DNA from: JANMZO01 sp031383405
GTDB lineage: Bacteria > Actinomycetota > Acidimicrobiia > Acidimicrobiales > JANYDT01
Direction: 5' to 3'
NCBI GenBank assembly: GCA_031383405.1
Contig: JANMZO010000036.1
Span: 1-64,000, forward strand
DNA: 64,000 nt
Shown here: positions 52,524-61,389 of the stretch, piece after piece
Numbering within the stretch: the stretch's first letter is position 1
How the letters are laid out: the number at the start of each line of letters is the position of its first letter
Program-made: the position numbers and the translations under genes
The notes under the pieces: generated by a model
What the model was told of the DNA's origin: nothing
What the model saw: the letters and a program-made list of their open reading frames with translations, nothing else
Database searches by the model: none

Positions 52524-52603
52524 GAGGTTGTTGCAACGGGGTTGGATCAGCCGTAGCGGTAACCAAAGGTACCAGTCGGAGAATTTTAGGTGAACTGCGA
52601 GCC

Positions 52604-52663
52604 GCCACCCTGAGGGCTACGGTGGCCGGGACGTTTGTCTTCTTGCCCGGAAGATACCCCGAC
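52604..52663 (+). promoter_or_regulatory. Structured 5' leader, candidate riboregulator
   Basis: Two adjacent hairpins: GCCACC/GGTGGC (52604-52626) and CCGGG/CCCGG (52626-52650). The 3' arm of the second contains part of GGAAG, the likely Shine-Dalgarno for the GTG at 52664. It is not a SAM or cobalamin riboswitch I can recognise. Confidence 0.4.
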
Positions 52664-54580
52664 GTGGTTTCACTTCAAACACTTTCTGATTGGTGGATCG
52701 TCATCGACATTCATTCCCGCCTACGAGAATCCGTACTTTTGGCCGATGGGGCCATGGGCACGCAGCTTCACCGGCGTGGTGCGAGCTTCGACCGGAGTTT
52801 CGATGTGCTCAATCTCGAAGCTCCCGACCTGGTCGATCACGTGCACCGCGACTACGTGGAAGCGGGCGCGGACCTTCTACTCACCAACACGTTCTGCGCC
52901 AACCCTGTGCACCTCGACCGCTGGAACCTGGCTGCGTCGGCATCGGCGGTGAACCGCGCCGGTGTGCAGCGCGCCAGGGCCGCGGCGACCGGGATCGGCC
53001 GCCAAGTTGTCGTAGCCGGATCGGTCGGTCCTACGGGCGAGCGCCTCACTCCGGGAGGGTCGCTGTCGATCATCGAAGCCGAAGATGCGTTTCGGGTACA
53101 GATTGAAGCGCTCGCCGATGAAGGCGCCGACCTGCTCTGGCTCGAAACGTTTTCTGACCTCGATGAGATCGACGCGGCGATCCGAGCGGCACGGAGCGTC
53201 TGCGATCTTCCCATTGTCGCGTCGATGACGTTCACGCGAGATGGCTACACCGTGCACGGGGCTACCCCCGAAGTAGTTGTCCGACACCTCCTCGAACGAC
53301 ATGTCGACGGCATCGGTGTCAACTGTTCGACGGGTCCTCTGGCCGTTGGCCGCGTTGTTGACCGGTATGCGCTGGTCGTCGACGCCGAACCCGTCGGGGG
53401 TCGGCCAATCCTGACCGCCATGTCAAACGCCGGGTTCCCGGAGAACCGTGGTGCGCGCCTGTTCTATCCCGCCACACCGGTCTACATGGCGGAGTCGGCC
53501 GTGCGACTGGCCGAGGCCGGAGTGACCGTCATCGGGGGCTGCTGCGGCACGACACCGGAACACATTCGGGCCATGCGGGGAGCGCTCGACCACCGCCCGG
53601 CTGGCGTTGTTGTGCGCGAGCGCAGATCGGTACCGAGAGGTGCGGCTCCGGTGGTCGGATTGGCAGCGGCTCCGGGGCGGTCCTCGCTGGCCACGTCGTT
53701 GGCCGCAGGTCGTTTCGTGGTCACGGTCGAGATGGAGCCGCCACGGAGCGCGGATACATCGGAACTTGAACGCAACGCATTGTTGCTTCGCCAGGCCGGC
53801 GCCACGGTGCTCGACATCTCCGACATCCCAATGGCCCGGCTCCGTATGACCGGCCTGGCCGCTGCGACCCGTGTGCAAACGGCGACGAGCTTGGAAACGA
53901 TCCTGCATTTCCCCGTTCGCGGCCGCAATCTTCTTCGAGTACAGGGCGACCTTCTGGCAGCGCACGCTCTCGGAATCCGCAACCTGTTCGTGACCATGGG
54001 CGATCCGGCGGTGATTGGTGATTATCCACAAGCCTTCGACCATCACGACATCGTCCCGACCGGACTCATCCGGTTGATCAAGGAACGGTTCAACCAGGGT
54101 GTCGACAGCGCTGGTTCGTCAATCGGTGCCGCCTGCGAGTTTGTCGTGGGAGCCGCCACCAACCTCACGCCACACGACCTCGCCCACGAGGCGAACCTGC
54201 TGAACAAGAAGGCCGTCGCCGGTGCGGACTTCCTGCTGACCCAGCCCGTGTTCGACGCCGATGCCGCCCGTGCGTTCCTCACGTTCTATTCCGAACGGTA
54301 CGGGCCCCTGCACGTTCCGATCCTGTTGGGGGTGCTTCCCTTGGCCACCTCGCGCCACGCAAACTTCCTCAACAACGAGGTTCCTGGGATGAGCCTTCCG
54401 CCGAACGTGATTTCTGCGATGGTTGATGCGGGTGACGACAGCAGAGTTGTTGGTCTGCAGATAGCGGCTGATGTCGCCGGAGAACTTCGCGACGTCGTGG
54501 CCGGGGTGTATATCATCCCGGCGTTCAAGCGTTATGACCTCGCCGCAAACCTGATTGCGGATCTCGTCAAACCACACTGA
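52664..54580 (+). CDS. Bifunctional homocysteine S-methyltransferase / methylenetetrahydrofolate reductase
   Basis: 638 aa from the GTG at 52664; no other ATG, GTG or TTG lies between it and the homologous region. The N-terminal domain (about 15-310) is Zn-dependent: LLADGAMGTQLHRRG, LLLTNTFCANP, GIGVNCSTGP with the first Zn-Cys and VIGGCCGTTPEHIRAM with the Cys pair. The C-terminal domain (about 345-635) is the MetF TIM barrel: VTVEMEPPRS, LFVTMGDP, LLNKKAVAGADFLLTQPVFD, VPILLGVLP. The fusion makes 5-methyl-THF and can methylate homocysteine to methionine, as in YitJ-type proteins. It is divergent from the carotenoid operon. Confidence 0.92.
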   Translation: MVSLQTLSDWWIVIDIHSRLRESVLLADGAMGTQLHRRGASFDRSFDVLNLEAPDLVDHVHRDYVEAGADLLLTNTFCANPVHLDRWNLAASASAVNRAGVQRARAAATGIGRQVVVAGSVGPTGERLTPGGSLSIIEAEDAFRVQIEALADEGADLLWLETFSDLDEIDAAIRAARSVCDLPIVASMTFTRDGYTVHGATPEVVVRHLLERHVDGIGVNCSTGPLAVGRVVDRYALVVDAEPVGGRPILTAMSNAGFPENRGARLFYPATPVYMAESAVRLAEAGVTVIGGCCGTTPEHIRAMRGALDHRPAGVVVRERRSVPRGAAPVVGLAAAPGRSSLATSLAAGRFVVTVEMEPPRSADTSELERNALLLRQAGATVLDISDIPMARLRMTGLAAATRVQTATSLETILHFPVRGRNLLRVQGDLLAAHALGIRNLFVTMGDPAVIGDYPQAFDHHDIVPTGLIRLIKERFNQGVDSAGSSIGAACEFVVGAATNLTPHDLAHEANLLNKKAVAGADFLLTQPVFDADAARAFLTFYSERYGPLHVPILLGVLPLATSRHANFLNNEVPGMSLPPNVISAMVDAGDDSRVVGLQIAADVAGELRDVVAGVYIIPAFKRYDLAANLIADLVKPH

Positions 54581-54642
54581 CCCCCGTCGACGACCGACCC
54601 ATCGACGATGTGCACGACGTGCACGACCGCTCGCTGAACCGG

Positions 54643-54648
54643 TACGGT
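54643..54648 (+). promoter_or_regulatory. Probable -10, leaderless
   Basis: TACGGT lies 7 nt before the ATG at 54656. Confidence 0.5.
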
Positions 54649-54655
54649 CACTGCC

Positions 54656-55483
54656 ATGAGCGAAGAATTCCCTGTGGCACCGTATGCACCCGTAGCGGGT
54701 GGAGATCCGGCCAAGCCCTCCAATCCGTTCGACCTCACCGGACAGGTTGCACTCATTACGGGAGGCAACAGCGGAATCGGCCTGGGAATGGCGATCGGTC
54801 TCGCCCAGGCCGGTTCAAAGGTCGCCATATGGGGAACCAATAATGCGAAAAACAAGGCAGCGGTGGAACAGATCCGAGCCGTTGGTGTCGATGCTGAGAG
54901 CTTCATCTGCGATGTAGGCGAAGAAGCCGACGTCGAAGCGGCGTTCACCGCAACGTTGGACCGCTTCGGGCGTATCGACTCGTGCTTTGCAAACTCGGGC
55001 ATCGGAGGGTCGGCTCCGTCGTTTCTCGAAATGACAGCCGACGAATGGCACCGGGTTCTGCGGGTCAACCTCGACGGCGTGTTCTACACGTTGCGCGGCG
55101 CCGCCCGGCACATGGTCCAACGTGGTGGCGGTGGCGCACTCGTCGTGACCGCCTCACTCGCGGCTATCCAGGGACAGCCCAAAGGTCAGCACTACGCCGC
55201 GACGAAAGGCGGCGTGATTTCGATGATGCGGGCATGTGCGATGGAGTTCGCCCGCCACGGCATCACGGCCAACGCGATCCTGCCTGGTTGGGTCGAAACC
55301 GACATGACCTCCCAACTGTTCGCCTGGGACCGGTTCCGTGACAGCGTCATGCCGCGTATGCCGTTTCGCCGATGGGGTACACCCGCCGATTTCGGGCCCA
55401 TCGCCTGCTACCTTGCCTCACCGGCGACTCGCTGGCACACCGGCGAAGTGCACCTCATCGACGGCGGGTACTCGATCTTCTGA
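54656..55483 (+). CDS. Short-chain dehydrogenase/reductase
   Basis: 275 aa, classical SDR. Cofactor motif ALITGGNSGIGLGMAIGLA; FANSGIGG is the NxxG-type strand; VNLDGVFYTLRGAARHMV; catalytic Ser in VVTASLAAIQG and YAATK, with Tyr and Lys; LPGWVETDMT. The residues after beta-2 (WGTNNAKN) suggest NADP(H) or NAD(H) use without deciding between them. The first ~25 residues are a proline-rich extension. The substrate is unknown. It is convergent with the PAP2 gene, separated by a short TGATCT-rich repeat. Confidence 0.9.
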   Translation: MSEEFPVAPYAPVAGGDPAKPSNPFDLTGQVALITGGNSGIGLGMAIGLAQAGSKVAIWGTNNAKNKAAVEQIRAVGVDAESFICDVGEEADVEAAFTATLDRFGRIDSCFANSGIGGSAPSFLEMTADEWHRVLRVNLDGVFYTLRGAARHMVQRGGGGALVVTASLAAIQGQPKGQHYAATKGGVISMMRACAMEFARHGITANAILPGWVETDMTSQLFAWDRFRDSVMPRMPFRRWGTPADFGPIACYLASPATRWHTGEVHLIDGGYSIF

Positions 55484-55510
55484 TCTTCTGATCTCTTGAT
55501 CTGTTGTTGT

Positions 55511-56317
55511 TCAAGAAGCCGGCACGCCCGATTTCTGACTCGGCTTCACCCTGCGGGTGAGACGCTTCAGCAGTCCACTGCGGTCGAGTTTATCGCCGAG
55601 CCACATTCCGAGCAGAAACGCACCGAGGCCGCCTACCGCGTCGAGAAACCAGTGGTTCGCCGTCACGACTATGGCAAACAGCGTGAGCGCCGGGTAGGCC
55701 AGAAGCAGGAGCTTGCGGCGGATGTTCCGCGCCCAGGGCCAAAACGTTATGGCGCACCACGATGACCAGCCGAAATGCAGGCTCGGCATGGCGGCGAACT
55801 GGTTCGACACCTTGCTGATCGGCCCCGAATGGAACGACCACGGTCCCCCGAAATCTTTCAGGGTATCGACGAAATGCCAGGGTGCGGGCATCAGCCGCGG
55901 TGGCATCAGGGGAAAGAACGCGAACCCGAACAACGCCATGCCCGTCATCAACGCCAGGCCGTTGCGGATGCTTGGATAGCGTTGCGGCATGTAGTGGAAG
56001 CACCAGAGCATCGCAGCGATGGTCACGAAGAAATGCATTGTTCCGTAGTACGTGTTGAGGGTCTGGATGAACAGGCGTGACCCGAGAAATGCCTTCTGGA
56101 TGGAATCCTCGTGGAGGATTCCGAGGAACTGCTCGGCGCGGATGACCCGTTTCGCGTTGGTGAGGGCCTGTTCGGTCGCCTGGACGTCGGTACCCTGGCG
56201 GTTTCGAACCAACCAGTAGAGACCGTAAAAGACCCCGACGTATAGGAATTCGCGCAGAAGCGCCGGCTGCATCAGCCGGCGTCGTTGTTCCTCCGGGGCG
56301 AGTTGTGCAGTCGTCAC
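55511..56317 (-). CDS. PAP2-superfamily membrane protein (inositolphosphotransferase-like)
   Basis: 268 aa, with five to six hydrophobic segments (about 22-40, 85-105, 120-140, 190-210, 215-235). PAP2 signature pieces: AAMPSLHFGWSSW, which supplies the catalytic His, and VVTANHWFLDAVGG with the second His and Asp. An Arg-containing motif precedes them (LMPPRLMPAPWHF). This arrangement is that of Aur1/Ipt1-type inositolphosphotransferases common in actinobacteria. It probably dephosphorylates, or transfers, a lipid-linked phosphate at the outer membrane face. The substrate is not clear. Confidence 0.85.
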   Translation of the reverse strand: MTTAQLAPEEQRRRLMQPALLREFLYVGVFYGLYWLVRNRQGTDVQATEQALTNAKRVIRAEQFLGILHEDSIQKAFLGSRLFIQTLNTYYGTMHFFVTIAAMLWCFHYMPQRYPSIRNGLALMTGMALFGFAFFPLMPPRLMPAPWHFVDTLKDFGGPWSFHSGPISKVSNQFAAMPSLHFGWSSWCAITFWPWARNIRRKLLLLAYPALTLFAIVVTANHWFLDAVGGLGAFLLGMWLGDKLDRSGLLKRLTRRVKPSQKSGVPAS

Positions 56318-56565
56318 TGGGCCGACAGCGTAGGCCGTCGAAACGTTGTCCGCATTTCAACCGACACGAAAGGAATCCAACGCCCAACTTCCCCGGCCGT
56401 GGTGACGTCAACGGCGGGTGGGGTGGAATTCCCCGGCGCCCCACTAGGGTTGAATGTCGATGCTGCCGAAGATACCCACTGTGTCGTCACCAGCGCCTTC
56501 GGGTATTGCGGGGCCGATCACGGCCCGGTCAACCAAAACGTTTTTGCTGAGAGAGTGAGAGAACA

Positions 56566-58011
56566 TTGAGTAGTTCACTGTCCCCATCGAACCCGGTTTC
56601 CGGGTCCGCCGCTGCCGCTTCGATGATCCAGCCCGACGTTCTCGCCCGGGTGCTCGCCGAGGCTTCGAAGACCGGAGGGGATTTTGCGGAGGTGTTTGCC
56701 GAAGACCGGGTCAATTCGAGCGCACTGCTCGACGACGGTCGCATCGAGGAACTGACCAGTGGTCGGGAGCGGGGTGCGGGTGTCCGGGTCATAAGCGGTG
56801 ACACGACCGGCTTTGCCCACACCGCCGACCTTTCCGAAGCCGGGCTTCTGGCCGCAGCGGCCGCAGCGGCCGCAGCGGCTCGCGGCGGCGGGGGCGGAAT
56901 GAAGATCGTCGCCCTTTCCGACCGTTCGCGACCACGTCCGCACATGGTGGTGCAGAGCCCGATCGATATTCCGAAATCTCGCAAAGTGGAACTCCTCCTC
57001 CGGGGCGATGCGGCGGCCCGAGCGGCCGGCAGCGCAATCCGTCAGGTCACGGTTGGTTACGGAGACGCGCGTCGGCGGATTCTCGTTGCCAACACTGACG
57101 GCGTGCTCGCGACCGACGAGGTCGTCCGCACCCGTTTGATGGTGCAGGCCGTAGCGTCGGGCGACACCGGGATGCAGACCGGTTACGACGTCGCCGCGAA
57201 GACGATCGGTTGGGAGCTGTTCGACGAGTACGACGTCGAAGAGATAGCGGGCCGGGCATCGCAACGGGCACTCACGAAGTTGTTGGCCCGTCCGGCCCCG
57301 TCCGGCAAAGTAACGATAGTGCTCAACAAAGGCGCGGGTGGCACGATGTTCCACGAGGCTTGCGGGCACGGGCTCGAAGCTGACCTCGTGGCCAAAGACA
57401 CGAGCGTGTTCCGGGGGAAGGTCGGCCAACGGGTGGCGGCCAGGGGCGTGACGATCGTCGACGACGGGTCATACGCGCGTGAATGGGGCACCAGCGCAAT
57501 CGACGACGAAGGCAACCCGACGAAGCGCAACGTCCTGATCGAAGACGGGATTCTCACCGACTACATGTGGGACCTGCGTCACGCGAAGAAAGAAGCGCGC
57601 TCTCCTTCCGGGAACGGACGACGCCAGAGCTATCAGTTTCTTCCGATCGTTCGCATGACCAATACGTATCTGCTTGAAGGTCGCGAAGATCCCGAAGCGA
57701 TCATCGCCGGAACGAAGAATGGTGTGTACTGCGCCAAGCTCGGCGGCGGCCAGGTCAACACGGCCACCGGCGACTTCGTGTTCGGAATGGTTGAGGCGTA
57801 TCTCATCGAAAACGGTGAGATTACCGAACCCCTTCGCGACGCGAACCTGATCGGCAACGGACCCGAGGTACTCCAGGCCATCGACGCCATCGGCAATGAC
57901 TTTGCCACCGGCGTCGGGACGTGTGGCAAAGACGGTCAGGGAGTTCCGGTATCCGATGGCAATCCCACATTGCGCGTGCAGGGCGTGACGGTCGGAGGTA
58001 CCGCGGCATGA
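56566..58011 (+). CDS. tldD: TldD metalloprotease
   Basis: 481 aa, TTG start behind an AGAGAG purine tract. The zinc-protease motif is MFHEACGHGLEADLV (HExxxH), with VNTATGDFVFGMVEAYLIENGEITEP typical of the C-terminal barrel. It has a slippage-like run of eight or nine Ala (AAAAAAAA) near residue 100. TldD works as a heterodimer with TldE/PmbA, encoded next with an ATGA overlap. The pair degrades unfolded peptides and finishes some RiPPs (microcin B17 in E. coli). No RiPP precursor is seen nearby. Confidence 0.93.
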   Translation: MSSSLSPSNPVSGSAAAASMIQPDVLARVLAEASKTGGDFAEVFAEDRVNSSALLDDGRIEELTSGRERGAGVRVISGDTTGFAHTADLSEAGLLAAAAAAAAAARGGGGGMKIVALSDRSRPRPHMVVQSPIDIPKSRKVELLLRGDAAARAAGSAIRQVTVGYGDARRRILVANTDGVLATDEVVRTRLMVQAVASGDTGMQTGYDVAAKTIGWELFDEYDVEEIAGRASQRALTKLLARPAPSGKVTIVLNKGAGGTMFHEACGHGLEADLVAKDTSVFRGKVGQRVAARGVTIVDDGSYAREWGTSAIDDEGNPTKRNVLIEDGILTDYMWDLRHAKKEARSPSGNGRRQSYQFLPIVRMTNTYLLEGREDPEAIIAGTKNGVYCAKLGGGQVNTATGDFVFGMVEAYLIENGEITEPLRDANLIGNGPEVLQAIDAIGNDFATGVGTCGKDGQGVPVSDGNPTLRVQGVTVGGTAA

Positions 58012-59369
58012 GCGATCTCCTCGATCTTGCGAAGAAGGTCGTCGGCTGGGCCAACGGTGACGAACAGGTGGAGGCCTACGCTGCCCATTCGCGTGACACC
58101 GAAGTCGAGGTCTACCAGGGCGACATCGAGACGCTTTCGAGCGCGGAAACCGATGGTGTCGGTATCCGGGTCGTGTTGCCCGGCCCCGAGGGGGCACGTC
58201 AAGGTTTCGCCTACACCGGGTCGCTCGACGACGCCTCGCTGCACGAAACTCTGCGGGAGGCCCGCGACAACGCGCAGTTCGGCACCCCCGATCCGTTTCT
58301 TGGGTTGTGCGCACCTGACGGGATTCCGTTCGCCGACCTGGAGTTGTGGCGCGAGGAGCTGAAGTCGTATTCGACCGACGCCAAGATCGAACTGGCGATG
58401 GAACTCGAACGTCAGGTCCGGGCCGGTGATCCGCGGATCCGTTCCCTGCGGAGCGCCAGCTACGGCGATGGTTTGCTTGAAGTCGCCATCGCTTCGACGG
58501 CCGGCATCGAAGCGGCGTACCGTCGCACCGGGTGTTCCCTCGTCGCGTTTGCGATCGCCGGACAGAACGACGAGACGCAGACCGGCTTCGGTTACTCGGT
58601 CGGACGCGAGCCCGGCGAGCTCGATGTGGCCAAGGCTTCGGCCATGGCGGTGGAACGCGCCACCCGGATGCTCGGTTCGTCGAAGCCGACCTCGCGCAAG
58701 ACCACAGTGGTGTTCGATCCATACGTGACGGCCACCATTCTCGGCATTCTCGGGGGCACGCTCAACGCCGAGTCCGTCCTGAAAGGCCGCTCGCTGTTCG
58801 CCGACCGCATTGGAGAAGCGGTCGCTGTCGACGGGTTCTCGCTGATCGACGACCCAACGAATCCGCTGGCCTACGGAGCGTCGATCATTGATGCCGAAGG
58901 TCTCGCCACGCGGCGCATCAACCTGATAAGCGGTGGAGTTCTGCAGGGATTCGTTCACAACTCGGTAACGGCTCGCCGGGCCGGCAACGGAGCCGTATCA
59001 ACCGGATCTGCAGTTCGCGGCGGGTTCAAGGGCACTCCCGGTGTTGGATGTCGGGCGCTCAGTCTTGCTCCGGGTGCTGCCGATGCCGAGTCGATCCGTA
59101 AGCAGGTTGGCAACGGTGTGCTTGTTCAATCGATCAGCGGCGTGCACTCGGGCGTCAATCCGGTGAGCGGCGACTTTTCCGTCGGAGCCGAAGGTCTTCT
59201 GATCGAAGGAGGTGAGCTGGCGTCGCCGGTGCGTGAGTTCACGATCGCCTCGACGATCCAGCGCATGCTGCTCGACATCGTCGCGATCGGTTCCGACATC
59301 GAGTGGCTCCCGGGTGGATCGGCCGGCGTTACGCTCGCCATCGACGGCATCAGCCTTTCCGGTTTATAA
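58008..59369 (+). CDS. tldE: TldE/PmbA, partner of TldD
   Basis: 453 aa; its ATG overlaps the tldD stop. It has the TldE fold: EVEVYQGDIETLSSAETDGVGIRVV, GYSVGREPGEL, VVFDPYVTATILGILGGTL, HNSVTARRAGNGAVSTGSA and SGVHSGVNPVSGDFSVGAEG. It lacks the HExxxH zinc motif, as expected for the non-catalytic half that helps bind substrate. Translational coupling to tldD ensures equal amounts. Confidence 0.93.
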   Translation: MSDLLDLAKKVVGWANGDEQVEAYAAHSRDTEVEVYQGDIETLSSAETDGVGIRVVLPGPEGARQGFAYTGSLDDASLHETLREARDNAQFGTPDPFLGLCAPDGIPFADLELWREELKSYSTDAKIELAMELERQVRAGDPRIRSLRSASYGDGLLEVAIASTAGIEAAYRRTGCSLVAFAIAGQNDETQTGFGYSVGREPGELDVAKASAMAVERATRMLGSSKPTSRKTTVVFDPYVTATILGILGGTLNAESVLKGRSLFADRIGEAVAVDGFSLIDDPTNPLAYGASIIDAEGLATRRINLISGGVLQGFVHNSVTARRAGNGAVSTGSAVRGGFKGTPGVGCRALSLAPGAADAESIRKQVGNGVLVQSISGVHSGVNPVSGDFSVGAEGLLIEGGELASPVREFTIASTIQRMLLDIVAIGSDIEWLPGGSAGVTLAIDGISLSGL

Positions 59370-59381
59370 GCGCGCGTTCTT

Positions 59382-59951
59382 GTGTCGGCCATCGACGAGC
59401 AGAAGGTTGTGGTCCGTGCCGCGGCCCGTGCTGCTCGGCGATCGATTCCGGTCGATACCCGCGCTGACTCCTCTTTATTGATCTGTGCGCATATCGAAGC
59501 GACCGAGTGGTGGCGCTCGGCCAAGGTGGTCACCGCGTTTCTTCCGATCCAGTCGGAAGTTGATCTCCGCCCACTGCTCGTCGGCCGACTTGGTGGCCGG
59601 ATGTTGGGCATACCCCGGACGGAGAACGACGTTATGACGTTCGATTCCGTCGACCTTCAGGACCCGGATGGGCTCGCCGTCGGTGAGTTTGGGATCACCG
59701 TTGCCCATCGTCGGGCGACGATCGATCCGGTCTCCGTCGACCTCGCGCTTGTGCCGATGCTCGCGTTCGACCGTACCGGTAACCGACTGGGCGCAGGTCG
59801 TGCGTTCTATGACCGGTGGTTACCCTCCGCGGTGAATGCCTTCCGCTTGGGTGTTGCGTTCTCGGCTCAGGAGATGCCGGCGCTCCCGGTCGACGGTTAC
59901 GACGCCAAGCTCCACGCCGTCGTCACCGAGATCGGCATCCGCACCTTTTAA
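59382..59951 (+). CDS. 5-formyltetrahydrofolate cyclo-ligase
   Basis: 189 aa, GTG start 12 nt after tldE. It converts 5-formyl-THF to methenyl-THF with ATP. The family motif near the C-terminus reads GNRLGAGRAFYDRWL (commonly RLGYGGGFYDR), with the preceding LVPMLAFDRTG. The N-terminus VVRAAARAARRSI is the phosphate-binding basic segment. The second Gly of the GGG turn is replaced (GAGRA), so activity should be checked. It may be co-transcribed with tldD-tldE. It fits the folate/methionine theme of nearby genes. Confidence 0.88.
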   Translation: MSAIDEQKVVVRAAARAARRSIPVDTRADSSLLICAHIEATEWWRSAKVVTAFLPIQSEVDLRPLLVGRLGGRMLGIPRTENDVMTFDSVDLQDPDGLAVGEFGITVAHRRATIDPVSVDLALVPMLAFDRTGNRLGAGRAFYDRWLPSAVNAFRLGVAFSAQEMPALPVDGYDAKLHAVVTEIGIRTF

Positions 59952-59964
59952 CCCCCGCGGCCAA

Positions 59965-60094
59965 TACCCAACTTGCGGCCAAAGGCACCCAACCTGCCGC
60001 CAAAGGTACCCAACCTGGCAATTTTGATCCACGAAGCCCGCCAGATCTCCCGAGTTGGGTACCCGTCCGAGCCGAGTTGGGTACCCGTCCGAGC
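59965..60094. repeat. Tandem and inverted short repeats (CCCAAC / GTTGGG)
   Basis: Two 21-bp units beginning TACCCAAC and CACCCAAC (59965-60006), then two exact 22-bp units containing GAGTTGGGTACCCG (60051-60094). GGTACCCAAC at 60005 is the inverse of GTTGGGTACC at 60054 and 60076, so long hairpins are possible. Confidence 0.85.
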
Positions 60095-60150
60095 GGGTTG
60101 GCCGGAATTGCGAACCGGCCAGTTCGGTGCTGCCGTAACCTTGTGGGGCC

Positions 60151-61332
60151 ATGAATGACTCCCTACCCCAGGATCCCAAGCAGGAAACCATTGCGGTTCG
60201 TTCCGGGCGCAAAGACAACTCGTCGGCTCTCGCGCCGATCATGTGGGCGTCGACCGCGTTCGAGACCCCGTCGTTGGCCGAGGGTCGCAAAATGGCGCAT
60301 TCGACCAGTTCGACTCATTTCTATTCGCGCTACGGCAACCCCACGGTCCGCTCGTTCGAAGATGCGATCGCCGATCTGGAGGGAGCAGAAGCGGCGCGGG
60401 CCTTTGCATCCGGCATGGGTGCGATCGCCGCCGTGATTCTCGGCCTCGTCAACCAGGGACAGCACATCGTCGCGCAGCGCCAGCTCTACGGCGGCACCAT
60501 GCAACTCCTCACGATGGTGTGTCCGCGGTTCGGGATAGACGTCACGTTCGTCGACGCCACAAAGCCGGGTGCGTTTGCTGAAGCCATCATCCCTGGAAGG
60601 ACCGTGTTGGTGTTCGCTGAATCACCGGCCAACCCTTGCCTCGACATCGTCGACATGGAAGAGCTGGGCGCGCTGCTTCCTATCACCGTCGTTGACTCCA
60701 CCTTCGCCACCCCTCTGGGCATAAACCCTCTGTCGTACGGTGTGAACCTGGTCGTGCACTCGGCTACGAAGGCCATCGCCGGCCACAACGACGCATCGCT
60801 CGGCGTCGTTGCCGGAGAGCGTGAGCTCATCGACTGGTTGTGGGGCTTTGCCGTCCTGCAGGGCGCCAATGCCTCGCCTTTCGACGCGATGAACGGCGTC
60901 CGGGGCCTCCGCACTCTGGGAGTGCGGTTGCGTCAACAGTCTTCGACCGCGATGCAACTCGCTGAGCTGCTGTCGAAGCATCCGGCCGTTGCGTGCGTCC
61001 GTTACCCCGGGCTGCCGTCGCACCCGCAATATGAGTTGGCCCAGCGCCAGATGCGTTACATGGGCGGCCTGGTCACGTTCGATCTTTCCGGTGGCGCGGC
61101 GGCCGGGGAGAAGTTCGTTGACTCTGTGAAGCTGTGTCGGACCGCAACCTCGCTCGGTGGGCCGGAAACGCTCGTTACGCACCCGGTGTCGACTACCCAC
61201 GCCGGCCTGGATGACGATGAGCTGGAAGCTTCCGGCATTACACCGGGAACGATCCGCATGTCGGTCGGGCTCGAGCACGAAGACGACGTGTTGGCCGACG
61301 TTCGTCGAGCGCTCGATGCGCTGGCGGTCTAG
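60151..61332 (+). CDS. Cys/Met-metabolism PLP enzyme (cystathionine gamma-synthase / methionine gamma-lyase type)
   Basis: 393 aa. Fold-type I motifs: FYSRYGNPTVRSFEDAIADLEGAEAARAFASGMGA, VVDSTFATPLGINPLSYG, VVHSATKAIAGHNDASLGVV (SATK with the Schiff-base Lys) and TSLGGPETLVTHPVSTTHAGL. These place it with MetB/MetZ/MGL/CTH enzymes. The SxTKxIxGHxD form fits gamma-synthase or gamma-lyase. The reaction is gamma-replacement or elimination on an O-acyl-homoserine, cystathionine or methionine; sequence alone does not decide. A TAACCT hexamer lies 9 nt upstream, and repeats at 59965-60094 lie in the promoter region. Confidence 0.88.
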   Translation: MNDSLPQDPKQETIAVRSGRKDNSSALAPIMWASTAFETPSLAEGRKMAHSTSSTHFYSRYGNPTVRSFEDAIADLEGAEAARAFASGMGAIAAVILGLVNQGQHIVAQRQLYGGTMQLLTMVCPRFGIDVTFVDATKPGAFAEAIIPGRTVLVFAESPANPCLDIVDMEELGALLPITVVDSTFATPLGINPLSYGVNLVVHSATKAIAGHNDASLGVVAGERELIDWLWGFAVLQGANASPFDAMNGVRGLRTLGVRLRQQSSTAMQLAELLSKHPAVACVRYPGLPSHPQYELAQRQMRYMGGLVTFDLSGGAAAGEKFVDSVKLCRTATSLGGPETLVTHPVSTTHAGLDDDELEASGITPGTIRMSVGLEHEDDVLADVRRALDALAV

Positions 61333-61345
61333 CGGCGACCGGCTC

Positions 61346-61389
61346 GGCCATCCGCCGTCACCGCCTCGGCCATCCGCCGTCACCGCCTC
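61346..61389. repeat. Two exact 22-bp tandem units
   Basis: Units begin GGCCATCCGCCG, directly after the stop of the Cys/Met enzyme. Confidence 0.88.

Noticed and set aside
56566..59369. RiPP biosynthetic cluster around tldD-tldE
   Set aside because: No precursor peptide, cyclase or transporter is adjacent; the pair is a common housekeeping operon.
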